Shown here: piece after piece, positions 23,551-36,760 of the stretch
How the letters are laid out: each line of letters starts with the position of its first letter
Numbering within the stretch: position 1 is the stretch's first letter
NCBI GenBank assembly: GCA_026874595.1
Contig: CM049310.1
Coordinates: 22,544,058-22,608,057 of the forward strand
Reading direction: 5' to 3'
Length of the DNA: 64,000 nucleotides
Source of the DNA: Sipunculus nudus
Taxonomy: Eukaryota; Annelida; Sipuncula; Golfingiida; Sipunculidae
Made by a program: the position numbers and the translations under genes
The notes under the pieces: model-generated
Told to the model about the DNA's origin: nothing
The model's database searches: none
What the model saw: the letters and a program-made list of their open reading frames with translations, nothing else

Positions 23551-24880
23551 TTTTTAGCTCCGCTGACTTTCAGTCATGCTGAGCTATAGCGATCACTCTT
23601 TGTCCGTCGTCTGTCTGTCCGTCTGTCCGTTAACTAGGCACAAATCGTAACCGCTGGACCTAGAATCTAGTAACTTGACATTCTGAGAGGTCGATTTTTT
23701 ACGAATTTTTTTTTTCTATTTTTGAGACCTTAAAAAAGTGAACATCTGTTAACAGGGCACAAATCTTATAGACTGGACCTAGAATCTTCATTCTAGACAC
23801 AGTGAGAGACCTATGAAAAGTCTCCATGGAAACCAGAAATTAGGTCTCTGTTACCCATATCCTTTGAGCTATGGGGCCCCAAAGTACCCCCCAGAATAGT
23901 CAAAAATTTCATACAAAAACTTCAATATTTCATTAACTATATCACTGATGGGCATGATGTTTGGCATACATATTGATCATGAGATGTTTCATCAGTTTCT
24001 GCAGACTGGTGGCGCCACCTGTAATTTTCGATTTTTTATGAATTGTTTTCTCTATTTTTGAGACCTTTAAAAATGTGAACATCTGTTAACAGGGCACAAA
24101 TCGTATAGACTGGACCTAGAATCTTCATTCTTGACACAGTGAGAGACCTAGGAAAAGTCTCCTTGGAAACCAGAAATTAGGTCTTTGTTACTTATATCCT
24201 TTGAGCTATGGGGCCCCAAAGTACCCCCCAGCATAGTCAAAAATTTCATACAAAAACTTCAATATCTCATTAACTACATCACTGATGGTCATGATTTTTG
24301 GCATACATATTGATCATGAGATGTTACAACAGTTTCTGTAGACTGGTGGTGCCACATGTATTTTTCGATTTTTACGAATTTTTTTCTCTTTTTTTGAGAC
24401 CTTAAAAAAGTGAACATCTGTTAACAGGGCACAAATCGTATGGACCTAGAATTTTCATTCTAGACAGTGAGAGACATATGAAAATTGTCTGTGGAAACTT
24501 AAAATTAGGTCTCTGTTACCCATATCCTTCAAGCTATAGGACTCCGAAGTATCCCTCAGAATAATGGGAAAATTTGATACAAAAGCTGAAGTATCTGAAC
24601 AACTAATGCAGAGATCACTATGATTCTTTGCATAGATATTGACCATTAAGTGTTTTTATTAGTTTCTGCAGACTGGTGGAGCCACTTGTATTTTTTTTTT
24701 AAGTTTACACATTTTTTCTCTATTTTTGAGATATATAAATACAGACACAATCTTGGCTTGTTGGTTAATCTGTTTGATGCTTCAGTTGAATGGGAATATA
24801 CTACCTTTCAGATGATAAAATTACCTTTTGCGAATCTCTTCCAGTCAGCTGAGCGTCATGACCCATGGGTCACTTGTTTT
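23551..24880 (+). mobile_element. Helitron/Helentron-like element, family A, copy 2
   Basis: Left end TTTTTAGCTCCGCTGACTTTCAG; right end CCAGTCAGCTGAGCGTCATG, palindrome GACCCATGGGTC, CTTGTT. Contains about three A modules (GGTGGCGCCACC at 24009). It lacks the family D insertion present in copy 1 and so supplies the empty site at about 24685-24705. Confidence 0.75.
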
Positions 24881-25250
24881 TAACTCATATTACACATTTA
24901 TATGTTATGCAACCAGTAAGCATATTCACTGTTATTAATTAAGAAAGCTTATATTTGTTATTGGTCTCCATACCTGATAAGGTTTTGGTCTTTTTTGGTT
25001 GAATATTGGATTTTCAAGGGTTTTAATTATCAGGTTTTAAATTAAAAATTTAATTGGATTTTTTATTTTTTTATATAAAGTTTCAAATTCAACATTTAAT
25101 CAGAAGAACATGTCACCCATATCAACGTCTGATTTTATGGGTTTCTCTACACCTGAGGTTTTGGTCATGCTTAGAGCAGAACAGGATAACAAAAGCTAAT
25201 ATATTAACTACCGTCTTCCTGTAAAGAAAAGTGATATTCAGGCCTGCAAT
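24881..25250. other. Intergenic, no feature
   Basis: AT-rich sequence without a coding frame or recognisable repeat end. Confidence 0.5.
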
Positions 25251-25592
25251 TTTTAGCTAAGCTGACTGAAAATCATCTGAGCTATAGCGATTATTCTTTG
25301 TCCAGCGTCCGTCTGTCCGTCCGTACTTTAACAAGGCACAAATCGTAACAACTGGACCTTGAATCTTCTCTTTGACATGCAGGGAGGCCCATGAAAAGTC
25401 TCCTTGGAAACTTGAAATTTGGTCTCTGTTACCCATATCCTTGAAGCTATGGGGCTCCGAAGTACCCCCTAGTAAAATGGAAAATTTAATACAAAAGCTC
25501 AAGTATATGAACAACTGTTGCATTGATCACAATGATTCCTTGAATGGATATTGATCATGGAATGTTTTTTTCTGCAGCCTGGTGGTGCCACC
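25251..25592 (+). mobile_element. Family A left end and one module, interrupted
   Basis: TTTTAGCTAAGCTGACTGAA..ATCATCTGAGCT left-end hairpin, then GTCCGTC repeats and one A module. It breaks off at its GGTGGTGCCACC core, where the family B left end begins. Confidence 0.65.
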
Positions 25593-27339
25593 TTTTTAGC
25601 GAACCTGTGAGCTTATGCGATGGTGCGGCGGCGTCCGTCGTCTGTTGTGCGTTGTGCATTGTCTGCAAGTTAACCATAGCTATCTCAAAAACGACAGGAG
25701 CTAGCATCACAAAATTTTTTGCAAATAATCAGTCATCAAAAAAACTATATCGGATTTTGTTTATTTTTTTTCTAACTGCATTTTCTTAGATTTTATAGGG
25801 GAAAAGCTAAAAAAACTTTAAAAATCTTCTTACTTCGAAACTGTCCAGCCAAATTGTCCAATATTTCACAGAAATGATCTCTGGAACAATCTTTCTCAAG
25901 TTTGTTTGAATAGTTCCAGTTTGGAGATTTTTGGCCGAGTTACAGGAGGTTGAACTTTGTCATCTGTCCAAAAAAGCATATTAAAATTTAAATCTCAGAA
26001 ACGGCTGGAGCTATCATCACCAAATTTGATGCCAATGTTGGTCACATAGGTCATATCTGAAATTGAGGTTCCAGTTTGGAGATTTTTGGCCGAGTTACAG
26101 GAGGTTGAACTTTGTCATCTGTCCAAAAAAGCATATTAAAATTTAAATCTCAGAAACGGCTGGAGCTATCATCACCAAATTTGATGCCAATGTTGGTCAC
26201 ATAGGTCATATCTGAAATTGAGGTATTGGTGGCGCCACCTGCATCGGCCTTTTTTGTACGGGGTCATCAGTGCCCGTATCAAACTGACAGCTACAAATAA
26301 CTTCTCTGAAACCATATGGCCAAAATGTTTAATATCACACAGAAATGATCCTAGGGTAGTGCTTTCTGAAATTTGTTCAAATGGTCTCTGTTCAGTGACT
26401 TTCAGCTAAGTTATGGGAAGCTGAATTTAGTCATATGCCATAACAGCCCATTTTAGCTCAGTGGCTACAAGGATCTTCTCAAAATCCACAGGGCCAATTT
26501 CTTAAATCTCACAAATTAATTATCCTCAGATGTTGATAATTCAAGTTTGTTCAAATGGTTTTAATTCAGTGCTTTTTGGCTGAGTTATGGGAAGCTGAAC
26601 TTAGCCAGTTTACTGTATCTTCCTATATTAGTTATAAACCTGCGAAACATTTTTTGACTGATGCCACTGAAGCCAGTTTGTTAAATATTTTACAAGAATA
26701 ATCCCTACAATAATTCTTATAAAAATTGTCATTAATGGTTCCACATGAATGATTTTTGGCTGAATTATGGAGATTGAATTGAGTCATTTTACCATATATG
26801 TTAGCTGTGTGATGCTGTTACATCTAGCCTGGCACCAGTTTATCAGCATCTATTACATCATGCCACTAGACATTAAGATTTCAGGTTATCTTTGGTTAAT
26901 ATTAACAAGAAAGTTTTTTTAAAAGCTTTAAAAAAATTGGATTGTTGATTTAAGTTATTCATCATACCAGGCAATGTTACAATCATAGATATTCAGCTCT
27001 CTGTGGTTATATAAAGACAACTGTACATGGATTATAAATTATTGGTATCCCTATTCAACTTAATTCAAGAATTTGGCATCAATGAGATATATTTGTATTT
27101 TAATTTTGCATTCAGTATGCATCTGTAATAATTTTACATATATTCCTGATTTATTTTTTTTTTATAAAAAGTCAACTGAAAAGTATTTTGTATTGGGAAA
27201 ATTAATTTCAAAGTTATTTCAAGTATGGACCACTTTTGTGTACAGATGGCAGCACTTGGTTTACCATTGGCAGATTGCCAGTGCCTTGATGTTGGCCATT
27301 AGCCAGGATGATGTCAGCTCTGAAAATAGTTTTGGCACA

Positions 27340-27386
27340 GTGCCAGGATTGGAAGAAGTGCAGCCAGGTATAGGCCAAGAGTTCAC

Positions 27387-27417
<31 letters not shown>

Positions 27418-27660
27418 TGATCCAAGAGTTCACTCAGTGCAGTAGGTGCATTCTATTTATAGCTTTTGGCAGACTGCTCACTGCATCAGATTTGGCACCA
27501 AAGTTCAGCCTGGATCTATTTTTAGCTTTGCAGACCGCCAACTGTGCCAGATTATGCAACAGGTCAAGAGTTCTCTCAGGGCAGCCAAGTACAGGTCAAA
27601 AGTTCACTCAGTCTAGCCAGATGCAGGTCAGGAGTTCACTCATTGAAGTAGCTTGAGGCA
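27340..27660 (+). repeat. Degenerate short tandem repeat (GAGTTCACTCA..CAGCCAGGTACAGGTCAA)
   Basis: At least five imperfect units of about 40 bp, interrupted by a T run at 27388-27415. The same units appear inverted at about 35440-35790 and 35960-36030. Confidence 0.7.
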
Positions 27661-28075
27661 GCAATTTAACACAGTTCACTCATGGGCAACTGCCTTACTC
27701 ACCTAAGCCTGGTCAGCCCAGTGCATCAAACTCTGGGGAAGTTTGATGTATTGGCTTAATATTATGACCTGTCTATGCGTCTTTGATGGTATTCTCATTT
27801 ACAAGACAGGTGGTGCCACCTACTTTGACTTTTGCAGTGTATGTGCTTGCTTATTTCTACAGAGGAATTTGATACATCAGCCTAAAATTGGGCATGTTAA
27901 TACATATCGGGTAGCGTTATAGTGTACAAGACTGGTGGCGCCACCTACAATAATTTTTGCACAGTGTATGTCCCTGCTCATTTCACAGGAGGGGTTTGAC
28001 ATATCAGTCTGACATTGGGCATATGTATATATCTATTAGTTGTATACAAGACTGGTGGTGCCAGCTACAATCATT

Positions 28076-29485
28076 GTATCTGCCAAAACAAGAGTTTTGC
28101 TGATACTATGCTTATATTTGGACGCCGCCACTGCGCTGAAAACTCCTCTGTAACCACTGGGCAGAATTTTTTTAATTTCAAAATTATGATCGGGTCACAT
28201 GAACTGCTGCGCCCTCATTTTTGGTTGACCTCTGACCTTTCCTCTCTGCCCAGCGTCCATTTGTGCGTCTGTTTCCACACATAAACCCACATATCTCCGG
28301 AACAGTTTGACCGAAAAGGCTAAAACTTTTGCACAAATGTACCCCTTGGATAGCTTTATAACATTCACAAGATGATGGCGCCATCTTCAACCATTTTTGC
28401 ACAGCGTCCATCTGTTCATCTGCCTTGGGATAAAATCACTCATATCTCTGCATTGGTTGGACTTATCCACCTGAAATTTTGCATGTGTATACATCCTAGA
28501 CAGCTTTCTTGATTTTATGACAGGGGGCGCCACCTACATTCATGTTTAAGCTGCAGACATCCAAGCTCATATCTCGGGAACCGTTTGACAGATTGGGCCA
28601 AAATTTTGCATGTGTATAGATCTCCCATAGCTCTTGATCATACGTAAAACTGGTGGTGCCACCTGCAACCATTTTTGCACAGTGTTGATTTGTTCATCTG
28701 CCGTGGGATAAAATCACTCATATCTCAGCAGTGGATTGACTTGTCCATCTGAAATTTTGCAGATTTATACATTCTTGACAGCTTTCTTGATTTTGTGACA
28801 GGTGGGGCCACCTACATTCACATATACGTTGCAGACATCCAAGCTCATATCTCTGGAACCATTTGACTGACTGGGCAAAAATTTTGCATGTTTATAGATC
28901 TCACATAGCTCTTTATCATACGCAAAACTGGTGGTGCCACCTGCAACCATTTTTGCACAGTGTCAGTTTGTTTGCCGTGGGCTAAAATTACTCATATCTC
29001 AGTAGTGGTTTGACTTATCTGCATTAAAATTTTGCATGTTTATACATCTTGGATAGCTTTCTCAATTTTGTGGCAGGCGGCGCCACCTACATTTATGTAT
29101 GCGCTGCAGACATTCAGGCTTATGACTGGTTTGACCTATCCCCATGAAATTTTGCATGTGTATAGATCTCGCATAGCTCTTAATCATACACAAAATTTGT
29201 GGCGCCACCTGCCACCATTTTTGCACACCGTCCTTCTGTTTGTCTGCTGTGGGATAAAATCACTCCTATACAAGTAGTGGTTTGACTTATCTGCCTAAAA
29301 TTTTGCATATGTAAACAACTTGGACAGCTTTCTGGATTTTGTGGTAGGTGGCGCAACCTACATACACATTTCAGCTACATACATCCAGTTATTTCCCCTT
29401 GCCACTCAATCCATGCCTCACTACACCCGTCCCACTCTGATTTTGGCAGATACACGTAGTCGCTTGTTGACTACCAGTTTTCTAG
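28076..29485 (+). mobile_element. Helitron-like element, family D, nested in family B
   Basis: Left hairpin GTATCTGCCAAAAC/GTTTTGCTGATAC; right TTTTGGCAGATAC, stem GTAGTC-loop-GACTAC, terminal CTAG (29482-29485) followed by TTTTT. Internal B modules repeat ATATCTCGGGAACCGTTTGA and GGTGGCGCCACC variants about every 130-150 bp. Confidence 0.7.
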
Positions 29486-29694
29486 TTTTTGTGTTGTATG
29501 CACCAATGCCAGAATTTCAGCAGTGATGTTTGTTTAATTGTTTCTTGTTCTAAGTGTTTAGTACCTGCATTGTTAATATACATGTTACACATGTTCTTGA
29601 AAAGTAATGGTCCAGCATTGAAGCATTATACCTGGTGTAATCTCATTGCACAGGTTCGCATTAGGCCTGTAGGCATTGTTTAAATTTTTACAGA

Positions 29695-30780
29695 TTTTTA
29701 GCTCAGCTGACTAAAATTCATCTGAGCTATAGTCTTGGTCCATTGTCCGTCGTCCCTCTGTCCGTCCGTCCGTCCGTCCGTAGAAGTGGCAAGTTTTGAA
29801 ACCGTAAGACCTAGGAATCCAAAATTCGGCATAATGTTAGATGTCCCCAAGATCTCCTACGAAGCCGAAAAACTCGGTCTTTGCGACTTCATTCCTTTGA
29901 GAAATTTAGGAAAAACCTCAAATTTTTATTAAAAAAGGTTTTTCACACTTCAGGATTGCCTAATATCAAAACTACTTGTCTGTTTTTCCTCATATTTACC
30001 ATAAATAATCCCCTATATAGTTCCTATGTACATGCCAGAAATTATGTCTGTATTATATAATTTAAAAAAGTTATGGGCCCAAACATAATGCATTTTGTAA
30101 AAAATCAGGAAAGATATTTGATCACTCAACACAAAACATGTTAAAGCTATGGACTTTTTTCTAGTAATATAACTTTAGTTAATCAAAATTAAATTGTATA
30201 CCCAAAATTAGATCAAAATCTTTTAAATTTTTTTAAATATTAACAAAAATAAAATATTGGTAACTTAAATTTTGCCCAACTTTGACCATGGCACTCTTTT
30301 TTCCTGTAAGTACTGTGGATGTAATTTTCACAGCATGTATTTGTTAGCATTTTGTCTGTTAACACCAAAAATTTGAAACCAGTTGATCAAAAACTGTAGA
30401 TTTTATTCAAGTTTTCAAGCACCATATAACATATTGTTTACATCAAGCTAGTGTTATGCAGTTTGCAAGAGCTCAGCTCCCCAGCTTCAGCTCTCAGTTC
30501 CTAAAATTTGGCATACAATTAGATGTCTCCAAAATCCCCTACCATGCCAAGAATTTGGTCACTAGGACTTAATACCTTCGAGATATTAATGAAAAACTTC
30601 ATTTTTCCATTAAAATCCCATTGTTACACTTCAAGACTGCCTGATATTAAAACCACTGATCTGACTTGAATAATATATTATATACATATTTTTCTATACA
30701 TTCTCTATGCACATGCCAGAAATGATGTCAGTATTGCGTAAAATTTTAAATGATGGGCCCAAACATAATGCACTTTGTAA
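29695..30780 (+). mobile_element. Family A variant, left end and divergent modules
   Basis: Left end TTTTTAGCTCAGCTGACTAA with hairpin partner, then (GTCC)n and GACCTAGGAATCCAAAATTC-type modules, each ending ATGGGCCCAAACATAATGCA (about 30071 and 30757). At 30781 an opposite-orientation right end (ACAAGGAACCCATGGGTCAC) begins. Confidence 0.6.
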
Positions 30781-30825
30781 ACAAGGAACCCATGGGTCAC
30801 TGCGCTCAGCTGTTATATATGATAA

Positions 30826-32961
30826 ACAAGGCCGACAGGCCTAATGCGAACCTGTGCAAAGTTTGGGTCTATGAATGGAGGTTTATTTTTAAAATGTCAA
30901 ACCACTGCTGAGATATGAGTGATTTACGCCAAGGCAGATGAACAGATGGATGCTGTGCATAAATGGTTGCAGGTGGTGCCACCAGTTTTGCATATGATGA
31001 AGAGCTATGTGAGATCTATACACATGCAAAATTTTGGCCTAATCTGTCAAAAGGTTCCCGAGATATGAGCTTGGATGTCTGCAAAGTAAACGTGAATGTA
31101 GCTGGTGCTACCTGTCATAAAATCGAGAAAGCTGTCCAGGATGTATAAACCTGCAAAATTTCATGTGGAAAAGTCAAACCACTGCTGAGATATGAGTAAT
31201 ATTATCCCAAGGCAGATGAACAGATGGACGCTGTGCAAAAATGGTTGCAGGTTTGCGCCACCAGTTTTGCCTATGATAAAGAGCTATGTGAGATCTATAC
31301 ACATGCAAAATTTTTGCCCAATCGGTCAAACGGTTCCCGAGATATGAGCTTGGATGTCTGCAGAGTAAACGTGAATGTAGGTGGCACCACCTGTCATAAA
31401 ATCGAGAAAATTTTCCAGGATGTATAAACCTGCAAAATTTCAGGTGGATATGTCAAACCACAGCTGAGATATGAGTAATATTATCCCAAGGCAGATGAAC
31501 AGATGGACGCTGTGCAAAAATGGTTGCAGGTTGTGCCACAAGTTTTGCCTATGATCAAGAGCTATGTGAGATCTATACACATGCAAAATTTTGGCCTAAT
31601 CTGTCAAAAGGTTCCCGAGATATGAGCTTGGATGTCTGCAGAGTAAACATGAATGTAGGTGGCGCCACCTGTCATAAATCGAGAATGCTGTCCAGGATGT
31701 ATAAACCTGCAAAATTTCAGGTGGATAAGTCAAACCACTGCTGATATATGAGTGATATTATCCCAAGGCAGATGAATAGATGGACGCTGTGCAAAATTGG
31801 TTGCAGGTGGCGCCACCATTTTTAGTGTATGATATAAAGCTATCAAAGGGCTACATTTGTGCAAAATCTTTAGCCTGATCAGTCAAACGGTTCCCGAGAT
31901 ATGTGGGTTTATGTGTGGAAACAGATGCACAAATAGACGCTGGACAGCAAGGAAAGGTCGGAGGTCAACCAAAAATGAGTGCGCAGGAGTTCACATGTGA
32001 CCTGATGATAAACCCAATTCGCTTAAAATGCTAACCAAGATTTTTCAAACAGTTGTAAGATATAGTTTCAATAATCTGGGAATTCTGCATCTAAACATTG
32101 TGTCTAGATATCTAGACGCTGTGTCTAGACGTCTAGACACATTGTCTAGACACCCCCCCTAGAGCCAGGTCAGTTGCCATGGTGATGTCTTGACCCCACC
32201 TGTTTGTACTGAGTGACCTCTTGACTTGGATGCTGAAACTCAGCATGTTGTCAAATCTGTTTTCAAATACAGAAAGCCTTTTTCAATTGGCTACAATGTT
32301 TTTTAAAATGTATTTACCCAATCTATTCTTATAAAACTGGCAGAACCCTTCCATAGAATAATTCTTGTAAAGTTTAAACCAATCAGCTTAACAGTTTCAT
32401 CATAAATCAGTGTTTAGGCAAGAAGAGTTTAAAATTACATTTTCAATGTAGGTGGCACCACCAATACCTCAAAATCAGATATGACATATGTGACAAACAT
32501 TGGTATAAAATTTAGTGATTATAGCTCTAGTCGTTTCTGAGATTTTCATTTTAGTGTGCTTTTTTGTACAGATGACTAAGTTCAACCTCCCGTAAATTGG
32601 CTAAAAATCTCCAAACTGGGACCATTCAAACAAACTTAAGAGAGATTGTTCCAGGAATCATTTCTGTGAAATATTGGACAATTTGGCTGGACAGTTTCAA
32701 GAAGAAGATTTTTAAAGGTTTTGAAGCTTTTTCTCTATTAAATCTAAATTAATGCAGATACCCAATAAAAAGCTCCAGGGCACCAAGTTTTACATGTGAC
32801 TAATTCTTACATGTAATTTGGAGCTGCTAGCTTCGACGTTTTCTGACTTACAGCCATGGACGGTGGAAAGCCAGCCCTGGACGGCAGACAGCTGACGGCG
32901 GACAGCTGACGATGGATGGACGATGCTGCACCATCGCATAAGCTCACAGGTTCGCTAAAAA
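30826..32961 (-). mobile_element. Helitron/Helentron-like element, family B, reverse copy
   Basis: Read on the minus strand, the left end is TTTTTAGCGAACCTGTGAGC (at 32961) and the right end GCACAGGTTCGC..GGCCTGTCGGCC TTGT (to 30826). Includes B modules at 30900-31900, a 22 bp perfect palindrome at 32120-32141, and C modules at 32460-32900. Confidence 0.65.
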
Positions 32962-34727
32962 TTCAGGTGGTGCCAACAGTCTGCAGGAATTCACTGATGA
33001 AACACGCAATGATCATGGCAATCAATGCATTAGTTGTTCAGATAATTGAGCTTTTGCATTAAATTTGAGCTCAGAGGATATGGGTAACAGAGTCCTAATT
33101 TCGGGTTTCCTTGAAGACTTTTCATGGACCTTCCAGGATATAAAGTTGAAAGATTCTAGGTCCAGTGATAACGATGTGTGCCCTGTTAACAGATGACCAC
33201 ATCTTGAAAGGTCTCAAAACGGAGAAAACAAAATAGTAAAAATAGAAAAAATACAGGTGGCACCACCAGTCTGCAGAAACTGATGAAACACTCAATGATC
33301 AATATGCATGCAAAGAATCATGTTGATCAATGCATTAGTATACAGATAATTGAGATTTTGTATTAAATTTTGCATTATTCTGGGGACTACTTTGGAGCAC
33401 CAGAGCTCAGAGGATATACAGAGACCTAATTTTTGGTGTCCTTGGAGACTTTTCATGGACCTTCCAGGTCATAAAGTTGAAAGATTCTAGGTCCAGTGAT
33501 AACGATTTGTTCCATGTTTGACATATGACCACATCTTTAAAGGTCTCAAAAACAGAAAAAAAATCGAAAAAATACAGGTGGCGCCACCAGTCTGCAGAAA
33601 CTGATGAAACATTCCATGACAAATATCCATGCAAAAATCAGAAGTTTTGGGTAACAATGACCTAATTTTTGGTTTCCAAGGAGACTTTTCATGGGCCTCC
33701 CTGACTGTGAAGAGGTCTCTGTTACCCATATCCTTGAAGCTATGTGGCTCCGAAGTACCCCCCAGAATAATGGAAAATTTGATACAAAAGCTCAACTATC
33801 TGAACAATTATTGCATTGATCACAATGATTCTTTGAATGGATATTGATCATGGAATGTTTTATCAGTTTCTGCAGTCTGGTTGCGCCATCATCTGTTAAC
33901 AGGGCACAAATCAGAACCATTGGACCTGGAATCTTCTTACTTGACATCCAGGGAGATCCATGAAAAGTCTCTGCGGAAACCTGAAATTGAGTCTCTGTTA
34001 CCCCTATTCTCCAAGCTATGGGTCTTGTAAGTACCCCCCCCCCCCCCAGAATAATAAAAAATTTGATACAAAAGCTCGAGTATCTGAATAACTACTGCAT
34101 TGATCACCATGATTCTGTGCATGAATAATGATCATTGAGTGTTCAATCAGTTCCTTTAACCTGGTGGTGCCACCTGTATTTTTTCCATTTTGTTTTAAAT
34201 TTTTTTCTCTTTTGTTTGAGACCTTCAAAGAAGCTGTCATCTAATAACAGGGCAAAAATCTTAAATCCTTGACCTAGAATCTTCATACTTGACATCTAGG
34301 GAGGTCCATGAAAAGTCTTCTTTGAAGTCTAAAATTAGGTCTCTGTTACTCTTATCCTCTGAGCTGTTTGGCTCACTTCCCCCCCCCCCCCCCCCCCCCC
34401 CCCCATTATCAAAACTGTGATACAAAAGCTCCAGTATATGAATAACTAATGTATTGAAAGCCATGATTCTTTTGATATATATTGATCATGGAGTGTTCAT
34501 CAGTTCCTGCAGACTTGTGGCACTACCTGTATTTTTTTCATATTTTTACACTTTTTTTCTATTTATGAGACCTTTAAATGAAGTGGTCATCTGTCCAAAA
34601 GCCCACTGAAACCCATTTCTAAGGACTCTTCACAAAATTCATGATTTTTTTGCACTCTGGCAGTCATTTTGCTCATTGTTCAACATTCCTTGAATTCAGC
34701 TGAACGTCATGGCCCATGGGCACTAGT
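32962..34727. mobile_element. Family A modules in inverted arrangement
   Basis: From about 32965 to 33660 the A modules read on the minus strand; from about 33690 they read forward, ending with the family A right end CAGCTGAACGTCATGGCCCATGGG at 34697-34720. The two halves form a large imperfect inverted repeat. C runs at 34036-34048 and 34379-34404. Confidence 0.6.
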
Positions 34728-35831
34728 AGAGTGTACAAATGTGAAGCCTGTGTCATAACTTGCGGGTATTGCCTTTATTTTTATGCAAGGGGATGTGCAG
34801 TTTAGGTTTCTGACTTTTGGAGCAATATATATACACATGCTTTATAACTGAAGCATATCTTTGTTCAGTTTGAGATAAAACAAGTGACCCATGTGTCATG
34901 ACGTTTAACTGACTAGAAGACATTCCCAAAAGGAATTTTATCATCTGAATGCCAAATGTTGTATGTGGTATCCCCATTCAACTGCAGCTTTTAAAGTTCT
35001 TAAAAATCAACAAGAAGAACAAGGCCTACAGGCCTAATGCGAACCTGTGCATTGGGAAATACACCAGGTATAATGCTTCAATGCTGGACCATTACTTTTC
35101 ATGTATATGAACAATGCAAGTACTAACTATTTTGAATATGAAACAATTACACAAAGATCACTGCTGAAATTCTGGCATGGGTGCACACAACACAAAAGTG
35201 ATTATAGCTGGCACCACCAGTCTTGTATACAACAAAGCTATCAAAGATATATACATATGCCCAATTTCAGACTGATATATCAAACCCCTCCTGAGAAAAC
35301 GCAGGGACACAAACTGTGCAAAAGTCATTGCAGGTGGCGTCACCTGTCTTGTGAGCGAGAAAGCCATCAAAGACACATAGACAGGTCATTATATTAGGCC
35401 AATACATCAAACTTACCTTGAGTCTGATGCATGGGGCTGACCAGGCTTAGGTGAGAAAGGCAGTTGCCCCGAGTGAACTGTGACAAATTGCTTGCTCAGG
35501 CTACTGCACTGAGTGAACTCATGACCTGCACCTGGCTAGACTGAGTAAACTTTTGACCTGTACCTGGCTACACTGAGTGAACTCTTGACCTGTTGCATAA
35601 TCTGGCACAGTTGGCAGTCTGCCAAAGCTATAAATAGACCCAGGCTGAACTTTAGTGCCAAATCTGATGCAGTGGGCAGTCTACCTATGCTATAAATAGA
35701 ATGCAGCTACTGCACAGAGTGAACTCCTGACCTATACCTGGCTGCACTGAGTGAACTCTTGACCTGTTGCCTAATCTGAAATAGTAGCCACACCATTGCA
35801 TAAGCTCTCAGATTGGCTCCACATGCAGCCC

Positions 35832-35953
35832 TGAGGGGCATGACACACATGAGGTGATCACATGATACTCATGAGTTGATCACATGCTACCTATGAGGTT
35901 ATCACATGGTGCCCATGAGGTGTTCACATGTCACCCATGAGGTGATCACATGC
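35832..35953. repeat. Minisatellite, about 27 bp unit (CATGAGGTGATCACATG)
   Basis: Five imperfect units, each with a CATGAGGTGATCACATG-like core containing TGATCA. Confidence 0.8.
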
Positions 35954-36760
35954 CTTGTGCTTGGCTGCACTGATTGAACTCTTGACCTATATCTGGCTGC
36001 ACTGAATGAACTCTTGATCTGTTGCCAAATGTGAAACAGAGTTTTTCAGATGGCTAATTTTTTACATTACATTTCATGATGCTAGCTCCAGTCGTTTTTG
36101 ATTAGTATGGGTTAACTTACAGAAGATGGACTACGGACGCCCCAACAACATGAAATGAGCTCACAGGCTCACTAAAAATTACTACAGACGCATATTGAAT
36201 GCAAAATTATAATACAGATACATCTCACTGATTGCAAAATCTTGAATTAAGTTGAGTATGGATACCAATTATTTATAATCTATGTATAGCCTTCTTTATA
36301 TACCCACAGAGAGCTGTATACCTGTGATTGTTAACATTGCCTGGTATGAAGAATATCTAAAATCATAAATCTACATTTTTTAAAAGCTTTTAAAAAACAT
36401 TCTTGTCAATATTAACCATAGATAACCTGAAATCTGAAGGTCTAGAGGCATGATGTAAGGGATGCTGATAAACTGGTGCTAGGCTAGATGAATCTGCTTT
36501 ACACAGCTACCATATATGGTAAAATGACTTAATTCAATCATTATAATTCAGCCATAATTCATTCTTTGGAACCATAAAAGATAATCGTTATAAGAATTAT
36601 TCAGGGGACTATTCTTGTAAAACATTAAACAAATTGGCCTCAGTGGCGTCAGTCTAAAAATGTTTTGCAGGTTTATAACTCATATGGGAAAATACAGCAA
36701 AATGGCTAAGTTAAGCTACCCATAACTCAGCCAAAAATCACTGAACCAAAACCATTTGAA

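Larger units (their letters stand above)
25593..29680 (+). mobile_element. Helitron/Helentron-like element, family B, forward copy
   Basis: Left end TTTTTAGCGAACCTGTGAGC; right end GCACAGGTTCGC, hairpin AGGCCTGTAGG, then an ATTGTT remnant of CTTGTT. The inverted pair GCGAACCTGTG/CACAGGTTCGC mirrors the family A plan. The first part holds C modules (CAGAAACGGCTGGAGCTATC at about 25993 and 26150; one roughly 145 bp unit is exactly duplicated) and GGTGGCGCCACC at 26227. A 30-40 bp degenerate GAGTTCACTCAGTGCAGCC repeat lies at 27340-27660. A family D element is nested at 28076-29485. Confidence 0.65.
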
